A stretch of DNA of 62,217 nt from UBA12403 sp043808565 (GTDB taxonomy: Bacteria; Patescibacteriota; Patescibacteriia; UBA9934; GWF2-40-263): assembly GCA_043808565.1 (NCBI GenBank), contig JAZDEQ010000032.1, positions 1 through 62,217 of the forward strand, read 5' to 3'. Below are positions 52,180-60,116 of this stretch, piece after piece (the stretch's first letter is position 1; every line of letters starts with the position of its first letter). Under the pieces are notes generated by a model. It was not told where the DNA came from, did no database searches, and saw only the letters and a program-made list of their open reading frames with translations. The translations under genes were made by a program, and so were the position numbers.

Positions 52180-52623
52180 ATGTCGAAAAAAATTAATCAG
52201 GGTTTTACCATTATTGAAGTTTTGATTGTGGTGGCGATTATTACTGTTTTAGCAGCCGTGGCTTTGCCCGTGTCTTATTCGTTTTTAAATAAAAACGATT
52301 TAAATTTAACCAGTCAAAAAATTGTTCAAACCATACGACGAGCTCAATTTTTAGCTCAAGCCAATGACAGCGATTCAACCTGGGGAGTTCATGTCCAGCT
52401 GGGGAGCGCAACAATTTTTAAAGGCGCAAGTTATTTGGCCCGCGATACCACTCGTGATGAAGTTTATACTTTTCCTGATAACGAAACCTTTAGTGGAACT
52501 ACAGATTTTCTTTTTTCAAAATTAACCGGTTATCCCACGACGGCCGGATCGCTGACGATTACCTCATCAGACACAGCCGCCAAAAGTATTATCTTAAATA
52601 CTCGCGGCACGATTCAGTATTAA
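52180..52623 (+). CDS. Minor prepilin, FimT/GspH-like, cassette 2
   Basis: 147 residues: leader MSKKINQG, then FTIIEVLIVVAIITVLAAVALPV with mature Glu5. A GspH-type globular part (QKIVQTIRRAQFLAQAND, STWGVHVQ) ends in IILNTRGTIQY, the classical FimT ending. Homologue of the 46064 gene. Confidence 0.9.
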   Translation: MSKKINQGFTIIEVLIVVAIITVLAAVALPVSYSFLNKNDLNLTSQKIVQTIRRAQFLAQANDSDSTWGVHVQLGSATIFKGASYLARDTTRDEVYTFPDNETFSGTTDFLFSKLTGYPTTAGSLTITSSDTAAKSIILNTRGTIQY

Positions 52624-52624
52624 T

Positions 52625-54007
52625 ATGAGCCAACAAAACAACAAAGGTTTTTCTTTGGTGGAAATTTTATTAGCCACGGCTTTGTTGTCTTTGTTTTTGG
52701 CGGCAGTAACTGCGGCCTTTGTTTACGGATTGCGCGGAGTGGAGTGGGCTGGTGATCGAGCTCGAGCGGTTTTTTTAGCCGAAGAAGGTTTGGCGGCAGT
52801 GCAAAATATTAGAGACGAAAGATTTATCAACTTGTCTGATGGAGTTTTTGGTTTAAGTAGCTCTGGAGCCCAATGGACTTTTAACGGTTCTTCAGATACC
52901 ACCGAAAAATTTATTAGGCAGTTGAGTATTTCTTCGGTTGATGCCGACACTAAAAATATTACTAGTACGGTTACTTGGCCTAAGTCAGCAGTTTCAAATG
53001 GATCAGTAAGTTTGGTTACCCGATTAACAAGTTGGTTGGCTAATACTGCTAGTGGCTGGTCAGCCATGGTTCAATCTGGAACCTATGACGCCAGCGGTTC
53101 ACAAGACGGTTGGAAGGTTCAGATAGCCGGAAATTATGCTTATTTGATACGGAGCGGCGGTTCGCCAGATTTTTTAGTGATAAATATTACTAATCCTTTG
53201 GCACCAACCTTGGAAGGCTCGGTCAACGTCGGTTCATCGGCTACTAATATTGCTGTTGCCGGAAATTTTGCTTATGTCACCGGAGCCAGTAATACTTTAG
53301 AACTAAGAATCGTGAATATTACCACACCGTCAGCGCCAACAATTGTCGGAAGTTATAATGCAGTCGGTACGGCTAATGCCTTGGGTGTGGCAGTAAGTGG
53401 TAATATTGTTTATATGACTCGGGCCTCAAGTGCTGACCCAGAATTTGTGGCGATTAATGTCACTAACAAAAACGCTCCGGTTACTTTGGGTTCTTTGGAA
53501 TTAGGCGATGCTGGTAATGAATTAGCTCTTTCAGGTTCTTATGCTTATATAGCCTCAAGTAATAATACTCAAGAATTACAGATTGTTAATATTACCACTC
53601 CGGCCACGCCAACTCTGGCCGGTTCTTATGATTTTGTGGCCAGCGCCACTAATGCCACAACAGTAACTGTTTCCGGAAATCTAATTTATTTAGGTAAAGT
53701 TAATACGGTTTTTATTTTTAGAGACGTCACTCACCTTACGGCGAATTTACTTGGCTCATTAGATTTAGCCGGACAAGTGAATGGTTTAGCTTTAGGAGCT
53801 GCTAATATGATTTTTGCCGCCACTTCTAATATCACCAGAGAATTTCAAGCCCTTGATGTAACTACTCCAGCTTCTCCTGCCTTGCTTGGTTACGTTGATT
53901 TGGTTGGTGTGGCGGCTTACGGCGTGGCTTATGATGCGGTTCGCGATCAGTGCGCTTTAGCCGACGAAGATAATACGGCTGAATTTATTATGGTAACTCA
54001 TCCTTAA
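52625..54007 (+). CDS. Minor prepilin fused to an LVIVD beta-propeller
   Basis: 460 residues. Leader MSQQNNKG, FSLVEILLATALLSLFLAAV, then a PilV-like region (AEEGLAAVQNIRDERF) to about 140. Residues about 150-460 are a repeat series of LVIVD type: FLVINITNPLAPTLEGSV, LRIVNITTPSAPTIVGSY, LQIVNITTPATPTLAGSY and related units, 6-7 in all, predicting a beta-propeller. A pilin carrying a propeller at its globular end would place a binding or adhesive head at the pilus tip. That role is inference; the fused domains are plain. Confidence 0.88.
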   Translation: MSQQNNKGFSLVEILLATALLSLFLAAVTAAFVYGLRGVEWAGDRARAVFLAEEGLAAVQNIRDERFINLSDGVFGLSSSGAQWTFNGSSDTTEKFIRQLSISSVDADTKNITSTVTWPKSAVSNGSVSLVTRLTSWLANTASGWSAMVQSGTYDASGSQDGWKVQIAGNYAYLIRSGGSPDFLVINITNPLAPTLEGSVNVGSSATNIAVAGNFAYVTGASNTLELRIVNITTPSAPTIVGSYNAVGTANALGVAVSGNIVYMTRASSADPEFVAINVTNKNAPVTLGSLELGDAGNELALSGSYAYIASSNNTQELQIVNITTPATPTLAGSYDFVASATNATTVTVSGNLIYLGKVNTVFIFRDVTHLTANLLGSLDLAGQVNGLALGAANMIFAATSNITREFQALDVTTPASPALLGYVDLVGVAAYGVAYDAVRDQCALADEDNTAEFIMVTHP

Positions 54008-54010
54008 TTT

Positions 54011-54520
54011 GTGAAAAAAGCAAAGTCAAAACAACGAGGTTTTACTTTGGTCGAGTTGATTTTATATATCGGACTTTCGGCCGTGATTTTATCGTCGCTT
54101 GGTACAATGATAAATATTTCTTATCAAGTTCGAGCCAGGCAACAAGTTACGGCCGAAGTGGAACAGCAAGGAACAGTTGTTACTCAAATTGTTTCGCAGA
54201 TTATTCGAAACGCTTCCTCGATTACTTCGCCGGTGGCTGGCGCTAGTGCTACTTCAGCCGTCATGGCTGTCTCGGATGTTTCTAAAACACCAACGACTTT
54301 TTCTTTGTCTGGTACCGCGTTTCAGCTAACAGAAAATGCTACGGTTACAGCTTTGACCAATGATCAAGTCCAGGTTTCGGCTCTGTCTTTTAAAAATTTA
54401 AGCGCGGCCACTACACCAGGAACAGTAAAATTTCAGTTTACTTTAAATTACACTAATCCTGGCGGCACACCACGATTTACTTATTCAAAAACTTTTTATG
54501 GTTCAGCCAGTTTACGATAA
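54011..54520 (+). CDS. Minor prepilin, PilW/GspJ-like, cassette 2
   Basis: 169 residues from a GTG start. Leader KKAKSKQRG, then FTLVELILYIGLSAVILSSLG with mature Glu5, followed by a helix (VTAEVEQQGTVVTQIVSQIIRNA) typical of PilW. It is 3 bases after the propeller pilin and overlaps the next gene by 23 bases. Confidence 0.87.
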   Translation: MKKAKSKQRGFTLVELILYIGLSAVILSSLGTMINISYQVRARQQVTAEVEQQGTVVTQIVSQIIRNASSITSPVAGASATSAVMAVSDVSKTPTTFSLSGTAFQLTENATVTALTNDQVQVSALSFKNLSAATTPGTVKFQFTLNYTNPGGTPRFTYSKTFYGSASLR

Positions 54521-54908
54521 TCAGGGTTTTATTGCTTTGATCGGCGTTTTGGTGGCCGGTTCAATTGCCGTTACTGTTGCTTCGGCGGTTTTGTTTTTTG
54601 GTTCGGATTTTTCTCGTTCAGCTTTGTTGATTCAACAATCCTATCAAGCCAAAGCCCTGGCCCGAGCTTGTGCTGATTCTGGGCTTTTACAGCTTCATAA
54701 CAACACCTCGTTTTCTGGCACTGGTTCATTAACTTTAGGTCGCGGCAGTTGTTCTTATACGGTGGCTAATTTGGGCGGTAATAATCGTCGAGTGCAGGCC
54801 AGCGGAACGATTGGAAATGTGGTGCGAAAAATGGAGATTTCTATTAATGCGGTTACGCCTAGACTCAATGTTGCTTCGTGGCAAGAGGTGGCCGATTTTA
54901 CCCCATGA
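54498..54908 (+). CDS. Minor pilus protein, PilX/GspK-like, cassette 2
   Basis: 136 residues. FIALIGVLVAGSIAVTVASAVLFFG forms a hydrophobic helix without Glu5; ALARACADSGLLQL and CSYTVANLGGNNRRVQASG resemble PilX-like proteins. Overlaps the previous gene by 23 bases and the kinase gene by 4 (ATGA). Confidence 0.82.
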   Translation: MVQPVYDNQGFIALIGVLVAGSIAVTVASAVLFFGSDFSRSALLIQQSYQAKALARACADSGLLQLHNNTSFSGTGSLTLGRGSCSYTVANLGGNNRRVQASGTIGNVVRKMEISINAVTPRLNVASWQEVADFTP

Positions 54909-56467
54909 TTATGAAAGAGAACAGCGGTTTTTTAAATAAGCTTTTTAAGAAAAAAACTAACCAAGAATTGGTAGCTTTAGAATTACGTTGTCAAAAATTA
55001 GCCGCCAGAAGCCAGGTGGCTGAAGAAAAGTTTAAAAATATTTTCGACCTTTCTTTGGACGGAATTTTATTAATTGATTTAAAGAAAAATAAATTTAGCC
55101 AAGCTAATCAAACTTTTTGTCGGCAATTGGGATATAATTTAGCTGAATTTAAAAAGTTAACTTTAGAAAAATTTTATCCAGCCAAAAGTTTTCAGCGATT
55201 AATTAATGAACTTAAAAATTCTACCAAAATGACGGCTAGTTTGGTTTATGGCCAACCGATTAAAAGGAAAAACCGTTCGGTCTTTTTTGCCGATATCCAT
55301 TCTTCAATAGTTACGATAGCTGGCAAAGATTTTTTAATGAGTGTTTTTCATGATATTACTCAACGTCGAAAAATCGAACAGCAATTATTAGCCGACCGAG
55401 TTAAAGACGACGTAGTTTTGGCTTCGATCGGTGACGCGGTGATTGCTTGCGATAAAAATAGTCGGATCGTTTTGTTTAACGGGGTAGCTGAAGCTTTGAC
55501 TGGTTTTTCGGCTCAAGAAGTTATCGGCCGTCATTATAAAAAATTGATTAGATTTATTAGAGAAGTGGACGGAAAACCCAGTAATGATTTTATTGCTGAA
55601 GCTATTAAAAGCGGGAAAAAAACCAAAATGGCCAATCACACTTTATTGATCAGAAAAGATCATCGTAAAATTCCTGTGGCTGATTCGGCCGCACCAATCA
55701 GAGATGTTGATGGCGAGCTTATTGGTTGTGTGGTGGTTTTTCGAGACGTGGCTTATGAAAGGGAAGTCGATCGAGCCAAAACCGAGTTTGTTTCTTTGGC
55801 GGCGCATCAACTGCGAACGCCACTTGGTAGCATGCGTTGGAATTTAGAACTGCTTCAAGAAAACGAAAAAAATCTTTCTAGGTTAGGTAAAGAGCGTCTT
55901 CACGATGCCACCATAAGCAACATTCGAGTTATTAGTCTAATCAGTGATTTATCAAACATTGTCCGGATTGAACAAGGTGGCATAAAACCAGAGTTTTCCA
56001 GTTTTAAAATTAATGAAAAAATTCAAGCCGCGATTAGAGAGGTCAAACAAGAAATAGAAATAAAATCATTACGTCTCGGGGTTTCTTTACCGCCAGTTTT
56101 GCCCGAAGTGCATTGCGATGCTGATCAATTTAGAGAAGTAATGCAGAATTTGCTCTCCAATGCGGTTAAGTACAACAAAAAGTCTGGCAAGATCGACATT
56201 CAGGTTCAGGTTAAGGATGAGTTTGTTGAGGTCAGGGTTTCGGATAATGGCTTAGGGATTCCGTTGGCCGATCACAACAAGGTGTTTAGTAAATTTTATC
56301 GATCTACCGCGGCCCAGAAAGTTGATACTGATGGTAATGGTTTAGGACTTTTTATTGTTAAATCGTTTGTCGAATCTTGGGGCGGTAATATTGGTTTTAA
56401 AAGCCAGAAGGGTAAGGGTACAACTTTCTTTTTTACTATGCCGATTATTAAAAACAAGGTTAGCTAA
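54905..56467 (+). CDS. Soluble PAS-PAS sensor histidine kinase
   Basis: 520 residues with no membrane helix. PAS1 (about 38-155) and PAS2 (about 160-285, SIGDAVIACDKNSRIVLFNG, VVVFRDVAYERE) precede a HisKA helix with the phospho-accepting His in FVSLAAHQLRTPLGSM (about 301) and a HATPase domain: N box QNLLSNAVKYNKK, G1 DNGLGIP, G2 GNGLGLFIVKSF. It overlaps the last pilin gene by 4 bases and is followed by a receiver gene, so it belongs to the pilus operon. It may adjust pilus activity to an internal signal; this is inference. The ATG at 54905 is chosen for the overlap. Confidence 0.92.
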   Translation: MIMKENSGFLNKLFKKKTNQELVALELRCQKLAARSQVAEEKFKNIFDLSLDGILLIDLKKNKFSQANQTFCRQLGYNLAEFKKLTLEKFYPAKSFQRLINELKNSTKMTASLVYGQPIKRKNRSVFFADIHSSIVTIAGKDFLMSVFHDITQRRKIEQQLLADRVKDDVVLASIGDAVIACDKNSRIVLFNGVAEALTGFSAQEVIGRHYKKLIRFIREVDGKPSNDFIAEAIKSGKKTKMANHTLLIRKDHRKIPVADSAAPIRDVDGELIGCVVVFRDVAYEREVDRAKTEFVSLAAHQLRTPLGSMRWNLELLQENEKNLSRLGKERLHDATISNIRVISLISDLSNIVRIEQGGIKPEFSSFKINEKIQAAIREVKQEIEIKSLRLGVSLPPVLPEVHCDADQFREVMQNLLSNAVKYNKKSGKIDIQVQVKDEFVEVRVSDNGLGIPLADHNKVFSKFYRSTAAQKVDTDGNGLGLFIVKSFVESWGGNIGFKSQKGKGTTFFFTMPIIKNKVS

Positions 56468-56481
56468 TTTGTATTACTTTT

Positions 56482-56856
56482 ATGGCTAAAAAATTGATTT
56501 ATGTGGCCGAAGACGACTTGGCTTATTCGCGAGTTTATAAATCTAAATTAGAAAGTGAAGGTTTCGATGTCGTTATAATCGTCGAGGGCGAAAAGGTGAT
56601 TCCGGCGCTTAAAAAAAAGCGGCCCGATCTTTTGGTTTTGGATTTAATCATGCCAGGAAAAAATGGTTTTGAAATTTTGCAAGAAATTCGTGCTAGTCAA
56701 AAACTTAAGAATTTAAAAGTTATTATCGCTTCTAATTTAAGTCAGGAGTCTGATCAAGACAGAGCCAAAAAATTTGGCATTACTGATTTTTTTGTTAAAG
56801 CCGATGTTTCGGTGATGGAAATGGTGGCTAAGATTAAAAATAGTTTGAAAGCCTAG
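56482..56856 (+). CDS. CheY-like response regulator, receiver only
   Basis: 124 residues, a stand-alone receiver. Acidic pocket E10-D12, phosphorylation site Asp54 in LLVLDLIMPG, and the conserved Lys in DFFVKAD. No output domain. It is the partner of the kinase encoded 14 bases upstream and may act by protein contact, for example on a pilus ATPase, rather than on DNA. It is the last gene of the pilus locus. Confidence 0.93.
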   Translation: MAKKLIYVAEDDLAYSRVYKSKLESEGFDVVIIVEGEKVIPALKKKRPDLLVLDLIMPGKNGFEILQEIRASQKLKNLKVIIASNLSQESDQDRAKKFGITDFFVKADVSVMEMVAKIKNSLKA

Positions 56857-56869
56857 TAAATTAAAAATC

Positions 56870-56912
56870 AAAAAACCGTCCGCGACCAATTTTGGTCCGG
56901 ACGGTTTTTTAT
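56870..56912. terminator. Bidirectional terminator after the receiver gene and gyrB
   Basis: A long stem CCGTCCG-c-GACCAA with TTGGTC-CGGACGG, flanked by A5 and T6 runs, lies between convergent genes. Beyond it (56935-56990) are palindromic TTGAGCC/GGCTCAA units. Confidence 0.88.
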
Positions 56913-56998
56913 TGTTGCCTTTAGTGCTTTTAGTGCCTTTTGAGCCTCCTTGTCCTGCCGAGGCTTGGCTCAAGCGAAGGGGGATCAAGCCTTCTTGA

Positions 56999-59062
56999 TT
57001 AGATATCAAGATTTTGTACATTTTTAGCGTGCGTCTGAATAAAACGTTTGCGCGGCGCCACATCCGAACCCATTAAAACATCAAACATTTCGTCGGCTTG
57101 TTCGGCATCCTCAATTTTTATTTGTTTCATGACGCGGGTGGCCGGGTTCATAGTAGTTTCCCAAAGCTGTTCCGGATTCATTTCACCAAGACCTTTATAA
57201 CGCTGAATATTCACTCGAGGACCCTTGGTTTTGGTTTCTTCGGTTTCTTCATCTTCAGTTTCGTTGGCCTCTCCGGCCTCTCTGGCATTTCCGGCCTCTC
57301 CAGCCTCGAGGTCGGTTTCCTCCACCACCACTTCTTTTCCACCAGCCAGCTCTTTTATGATAGCTAATTTTTCTTCGTCAGAATAAGCATATCTAGCTTC
57401 CTTGCCAATTTGTACGCGGTAAAGTGGTGGTTTGGCAATAAAGACATGGCCTTGTTTAACTAGCTCGGGGAAATGACGATAAAAAAGAGTGAGAAGCAGA
57501 GTGCGAATGTGGGCGCCGTCAACGTCAGCATCGGTCATGATAATAACTCGTGTATAACGCAAATCTTGGATATTAAACGCTTCGCCAATGTTGGTGCCGA
57601 GAGCAATAATAAGAGATTTAATTTCGTTATTGACGAGCATTTTATCTAAACGAGCTCGCTCAACGTTAAGAATTTTGCCACGCAAGGGAAGAATAGCTTG
57701 AGTTTCACGATCGCGACCTTGTTTGGCCGAACCGCCAGCTGAATCACCCTCAACAATGAAAATTTCTGAACGTTCCGGATCTTTAGAAGAACAGTCAGCT
57801 AGTTTACCTGGCAGAGTTAAGCCTTCGAGAACACCTTTGCGTAAAACCGTTTCCCGAGCCGCTTTGGCCGCGGCTCGAGCTTGGGCTGATAAAACACACT
57901 TGCTGATAATTGCTTCGGCATCAGCCGGATGTTCTTCAAGATAAATGCGGAAATATTCGCCAAAAACCGCTTCCACAGCCGTGCGAGCTTCTGGATTGCC
58001 AAGTTTGGCTTTGGTTTGGCCTTCAAATTGTGGCTCCTTGATTTTGACACTGATAACTGAAGTTAAACCTTCGCGAACGTCGTCGCCAGTAAGATTAGTA
58101 TCTTTTTCTTTAATAAAGCCTTTGCCTCGAGCGTAATTGTTAAGCTCGCGGGTTAGGGCTGAACGAAAGCCCACCAAGTGCATGCCGCCTTCTGGATTAT
58201 AAATGTTGTTAGCAAAACAAAAAATTGACTCGTGATATTCGTCGGTGTACTGAATGGCAATTTCCACATCCATATCAGCCGCGTCATCGTGTCGGGAAAC
58301 GTAGAAAATATTATTGTGTTTTGGCGCCTTACCGTGATTGATGTGAGAAACATAAGAAGCCACCCCACCTTCAAAATAAAAAGCGTATTTGGTTTCTTTG
58401 CCTTTTTCACGATCATCGTGGATTTCCATGCGAATACCTTTGGTAAGATAGGCTTGCTGACGAAGGTGATCTAAAATGGTTTTTAAAGTAAATTCTACGG
58501 TTTCAAAAATTGAGGCGTCAGGTTTAAATAAAACCGTGGTGCCAGTTCCGGTAGCTTTTTTTTCAGCCTTAACTTTATTGCACGGCGTGCCGCGTTTGTA
58601 ATCTTGGGTCCAAAGATAACCATCACGTTTAACTTCAACCCGAAGATCGTCAGAAAGGGCATTGACTACTGAAACACCAACACCATGCAGACCACCAGAA
58701 ACTTTATAACCGCCAGCTCCAAATTTACCACCAGCATGAAGTTTGGTGAGTACTAGTTCCAGAGCCGATTTTTTATATTGCGGGTGAATATCGACCGGAA
58801 TACCTCGGCCATTATCTTCAACACTTACCCAATTGTTTGGTAAAAGTTTAACCATGATTCTGTCAGCATAGCCGCCCATGGCTTCATCAATACAGTTATC
58901 AACCACTTCCCAAACCAGGTGATGAAGACCGGTTGGGCCAGTTGAACCAATATACATGCCCGGCCGGCGACGAACTGGCTCTAAACCCTCAAGAACCGTA
59001 ATTTGTTGCGCGCCATAATCGGATTTTTTGGCGTCTTTTTTAACTTCTTTGGCAGCAACCAT
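56999..59062 (-). CDS. gyrB: DNA gyrase subunit B
   Basis: 687 residues; the ATPase and TOPRIM subunit of gyrase. GHKL motifs are DNCIDEAMGG, DNGRGIPVDIHP and GLHGVGVSVVNALS; TOPRIM has IFIVEGDSAGGSAKQGRDRETQAILPLRGKILNVE and IMTDADVDGAHIRTLLLT. The C-terminus RYKGLGEMNPEQLWETTMNP is typical. An acidic low-complexity insert (EAGEAGNAREAGEANETEDEE) sits just before RYKGLGEMN. GyrB versus ParE cannot be fixed by sequence alone, but GyrB fits better. ATG 59062 is preferred to TTG 59074. Confidence 0.93.
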   Translation of the reverse strand: MVAAKEVKKDAKKSDYGAQQITVLEGLEPVRRRPGMYIGSTGPTGLHHLVWEVVDNCIDEAMGGYADRIMVKLLPNNWVSVEDNGRGIPVDIHPQYKKSALELVLTKLHAGGKFGAGGYKVSGGLHGVGVSVVNALSDDLRVEVKRDGYLWTQDYKRGTPCNKVKAEKKATGTGTTVLFKPDASIFETVEFTLKTILDHLRQQAYLTKGIRMEIHDDREKGKETKYAFYFEGGVASYVSHINHGKAPKHNNIFYVSRHDDAADMDVEIAIQYTDEYHESIFCFANNIYNPEGGMHLVGFRSALTRELNNYARGKGFIKEKDTNLTGDDVREGLTSVISVKIKEPQFEGQTKAKLGNPEARTAVEAVFGEYFRIYLEEHPADAEAIISKCVLSAQARAAAKAARETVLRKGVLEGLTLPGKLADCSSKDPERSEIFIVEGDSAGGSAKQGRDRETQAILPLRGKILNVERARLDKMLVNNEIKSLIIALGTNIGEAFNIQDLRYTRVIIMTDADVDGAHIRTLLLTLFYRHFPELVKQGHVFIAKPPLYRVQIGKEARYAYSDEEKLAIIKELAGGKEVVVEETDLEAGEAGNAREAGEANETEDEETEETKTKGPRVNIQRYKGLGEMNPEQLWETTMNPATRVMKQIKIEDAEQADEMFDVLMGSDVAPRKRFIQTHAKNVQNLDI

Positions 59063-59091
59063 AATGTTTTTCAATAAAAAATAACGCCTTT

Positions 59092-59120
59092 ATGATAGCA
59101 CTTTAAGTCGTTTATTGGAA
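59092..59120 (-). promoter_or_regulatory. Extended -10 promoter of gyrB
   Basis: On the minus strand: TTCCAA (59120-59115), 17-bp spacer, TGC then TATCAT (59097-59092). The -35 is the same as that of the efflux promoter at 22107. Confidence 0.65.
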
Positions 59121-59152
59121 GCGGCGGTTATCCCTTTAATCCCTTGTATCCC

Positions 59153-59181
59153 TTCCGTCTCTTCAATCCCTTTGATAAAAT
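59153..59181 (+). promoter_or_regulatory. Extended -10 promoter, nearly leaderless
   Basis: TTCCGT (59153-59158), 17-bp spacer, TGATAAAAT with TAAAAT at 59176-59181; start near 59188, about 3 bases before the ATG at 59191. Confidence 0.6.
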
Positions 59182-59190
59182 AAAAGAACT

Positions 59191-60108
59191 ATGCCCAACA
59201 ATAATAGTTTTCTCCAACCCGAAGAAAAAGAATTTCAATCTTTTTATAAGCGTTCGCTTTGGTTAATTAAAAATCGGCCCAAGTTTAGAAAAATTGGTTT
59301 ATTGTTTTTTATTATTTTTGATGTGGTTTTGGTTTTCTATGCAGCCTGGATTTTTTTAGATTCTTTCGTCCTTTCCCGTAACCTAGAGGAACAAAGTGTT
59401 GCCAGTCTGGCTTTAAATGGTCAGACCGAATTACGTAATTTTTCTACAGATCAAGCCGCCAAATCTCTTTTAATTGGCCAGGCCGTGGCTACACCGGCCG
59501 GTGATGGAAAATCTTTTGATTTAACGGCCATGATTTCCAATCCTAATACCAATTGGTATGCCACTTTTGATTACTCATTTCTTTTAAAGGATGGTAATAC
59601 CGCCAGCCAATCAGGTTTTCTTCTGCCTGGTGAGGAACGACCTATGATTCTTTTACAGGCCACTACTAGCAAATCAACCACCCTTGATTTGGTTTTAGAT
59701 AATTTAGCTTGGCACCGAGTTGATCAACACGAAATCCCCGATTATTCCACTTGGTCAACCGAACATTTAGATTTGCCAATTTCTGGGGTAGTATTTTTTC
59801 AAGAGAATACCACTTCAGCTCTTTTGTCTTTTACTATAAAAAATAATTCGGCTTATAATTTTTGGCAACCAAATTTTTCGGTGGTTCTTTGGCGGGGTCC
59901 AACTATTGGTGGAGTCATGCGTTTAAGTACAGCTGATTTGCAAAGTGGGGAAGAACAAAAAATATCTGCCCGTTGGCTCGGGGCCGTTCCGGCTGTCACA
60001 AAGGTTGAGGTCTACCCAGAAATTAACATTTTTTCGCCTGAGGCTTATTCTTCTTTGGAGGGGCAGAATCCGGATGATATCAGAACCAGAGTTCAAACCG
60101 ATCGTTAA
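59191..60108 (+). CDS. Single-pass membrane protein with extracytoplasmic beta domain
   Basis: 305 residues. A basic cytoplasmic N-terminus (to about 43), one membrane helix (IGLLFFIIFDVVLVFYAAWIFL, about 44-65) and an exported domain with alternating hydrophobic strands. No family is recognised. It is 8 bases before a RodA/FtsW gene, so a link to cell-wall synthesis or cell shape is possible but unproven. Confidence 0.78.
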   Translation: MPNNNSFLQPEEKEFQSFYKRSLWLIKNRPKFRKIGLLFFIIFDVVLVFYAAWIFLDSFVLSRNLEEQSVASLALNGQTELRNFSTDQAAKSLLIGQAVATPAGDGKSFDLTAMISNPNTNWYATFDYSFLLKDGNTASQSGFLLPGEERPMILLQATTSKSTTLDLVLDNLAWHRVDQHEIPDYSTWSTEHLDLPISGVVFFQENTTSALLSFTIKNNSAYNFWQPNFSVVLWRGPTIGGVMRLSTADLQSGEEQKISARWLGAVPAVTKVEVYPEINIFSPEAYSSLEGQNPDDIRTRVQTDR

Positions 60109-60116
60109 ATTTAAAT

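Noticed and set aside
57098..58474. Plus-strand and other-frame ORFs inside gyrB
   Set aside because: They are shadows of a strongly conserved gene and have no independent signals.
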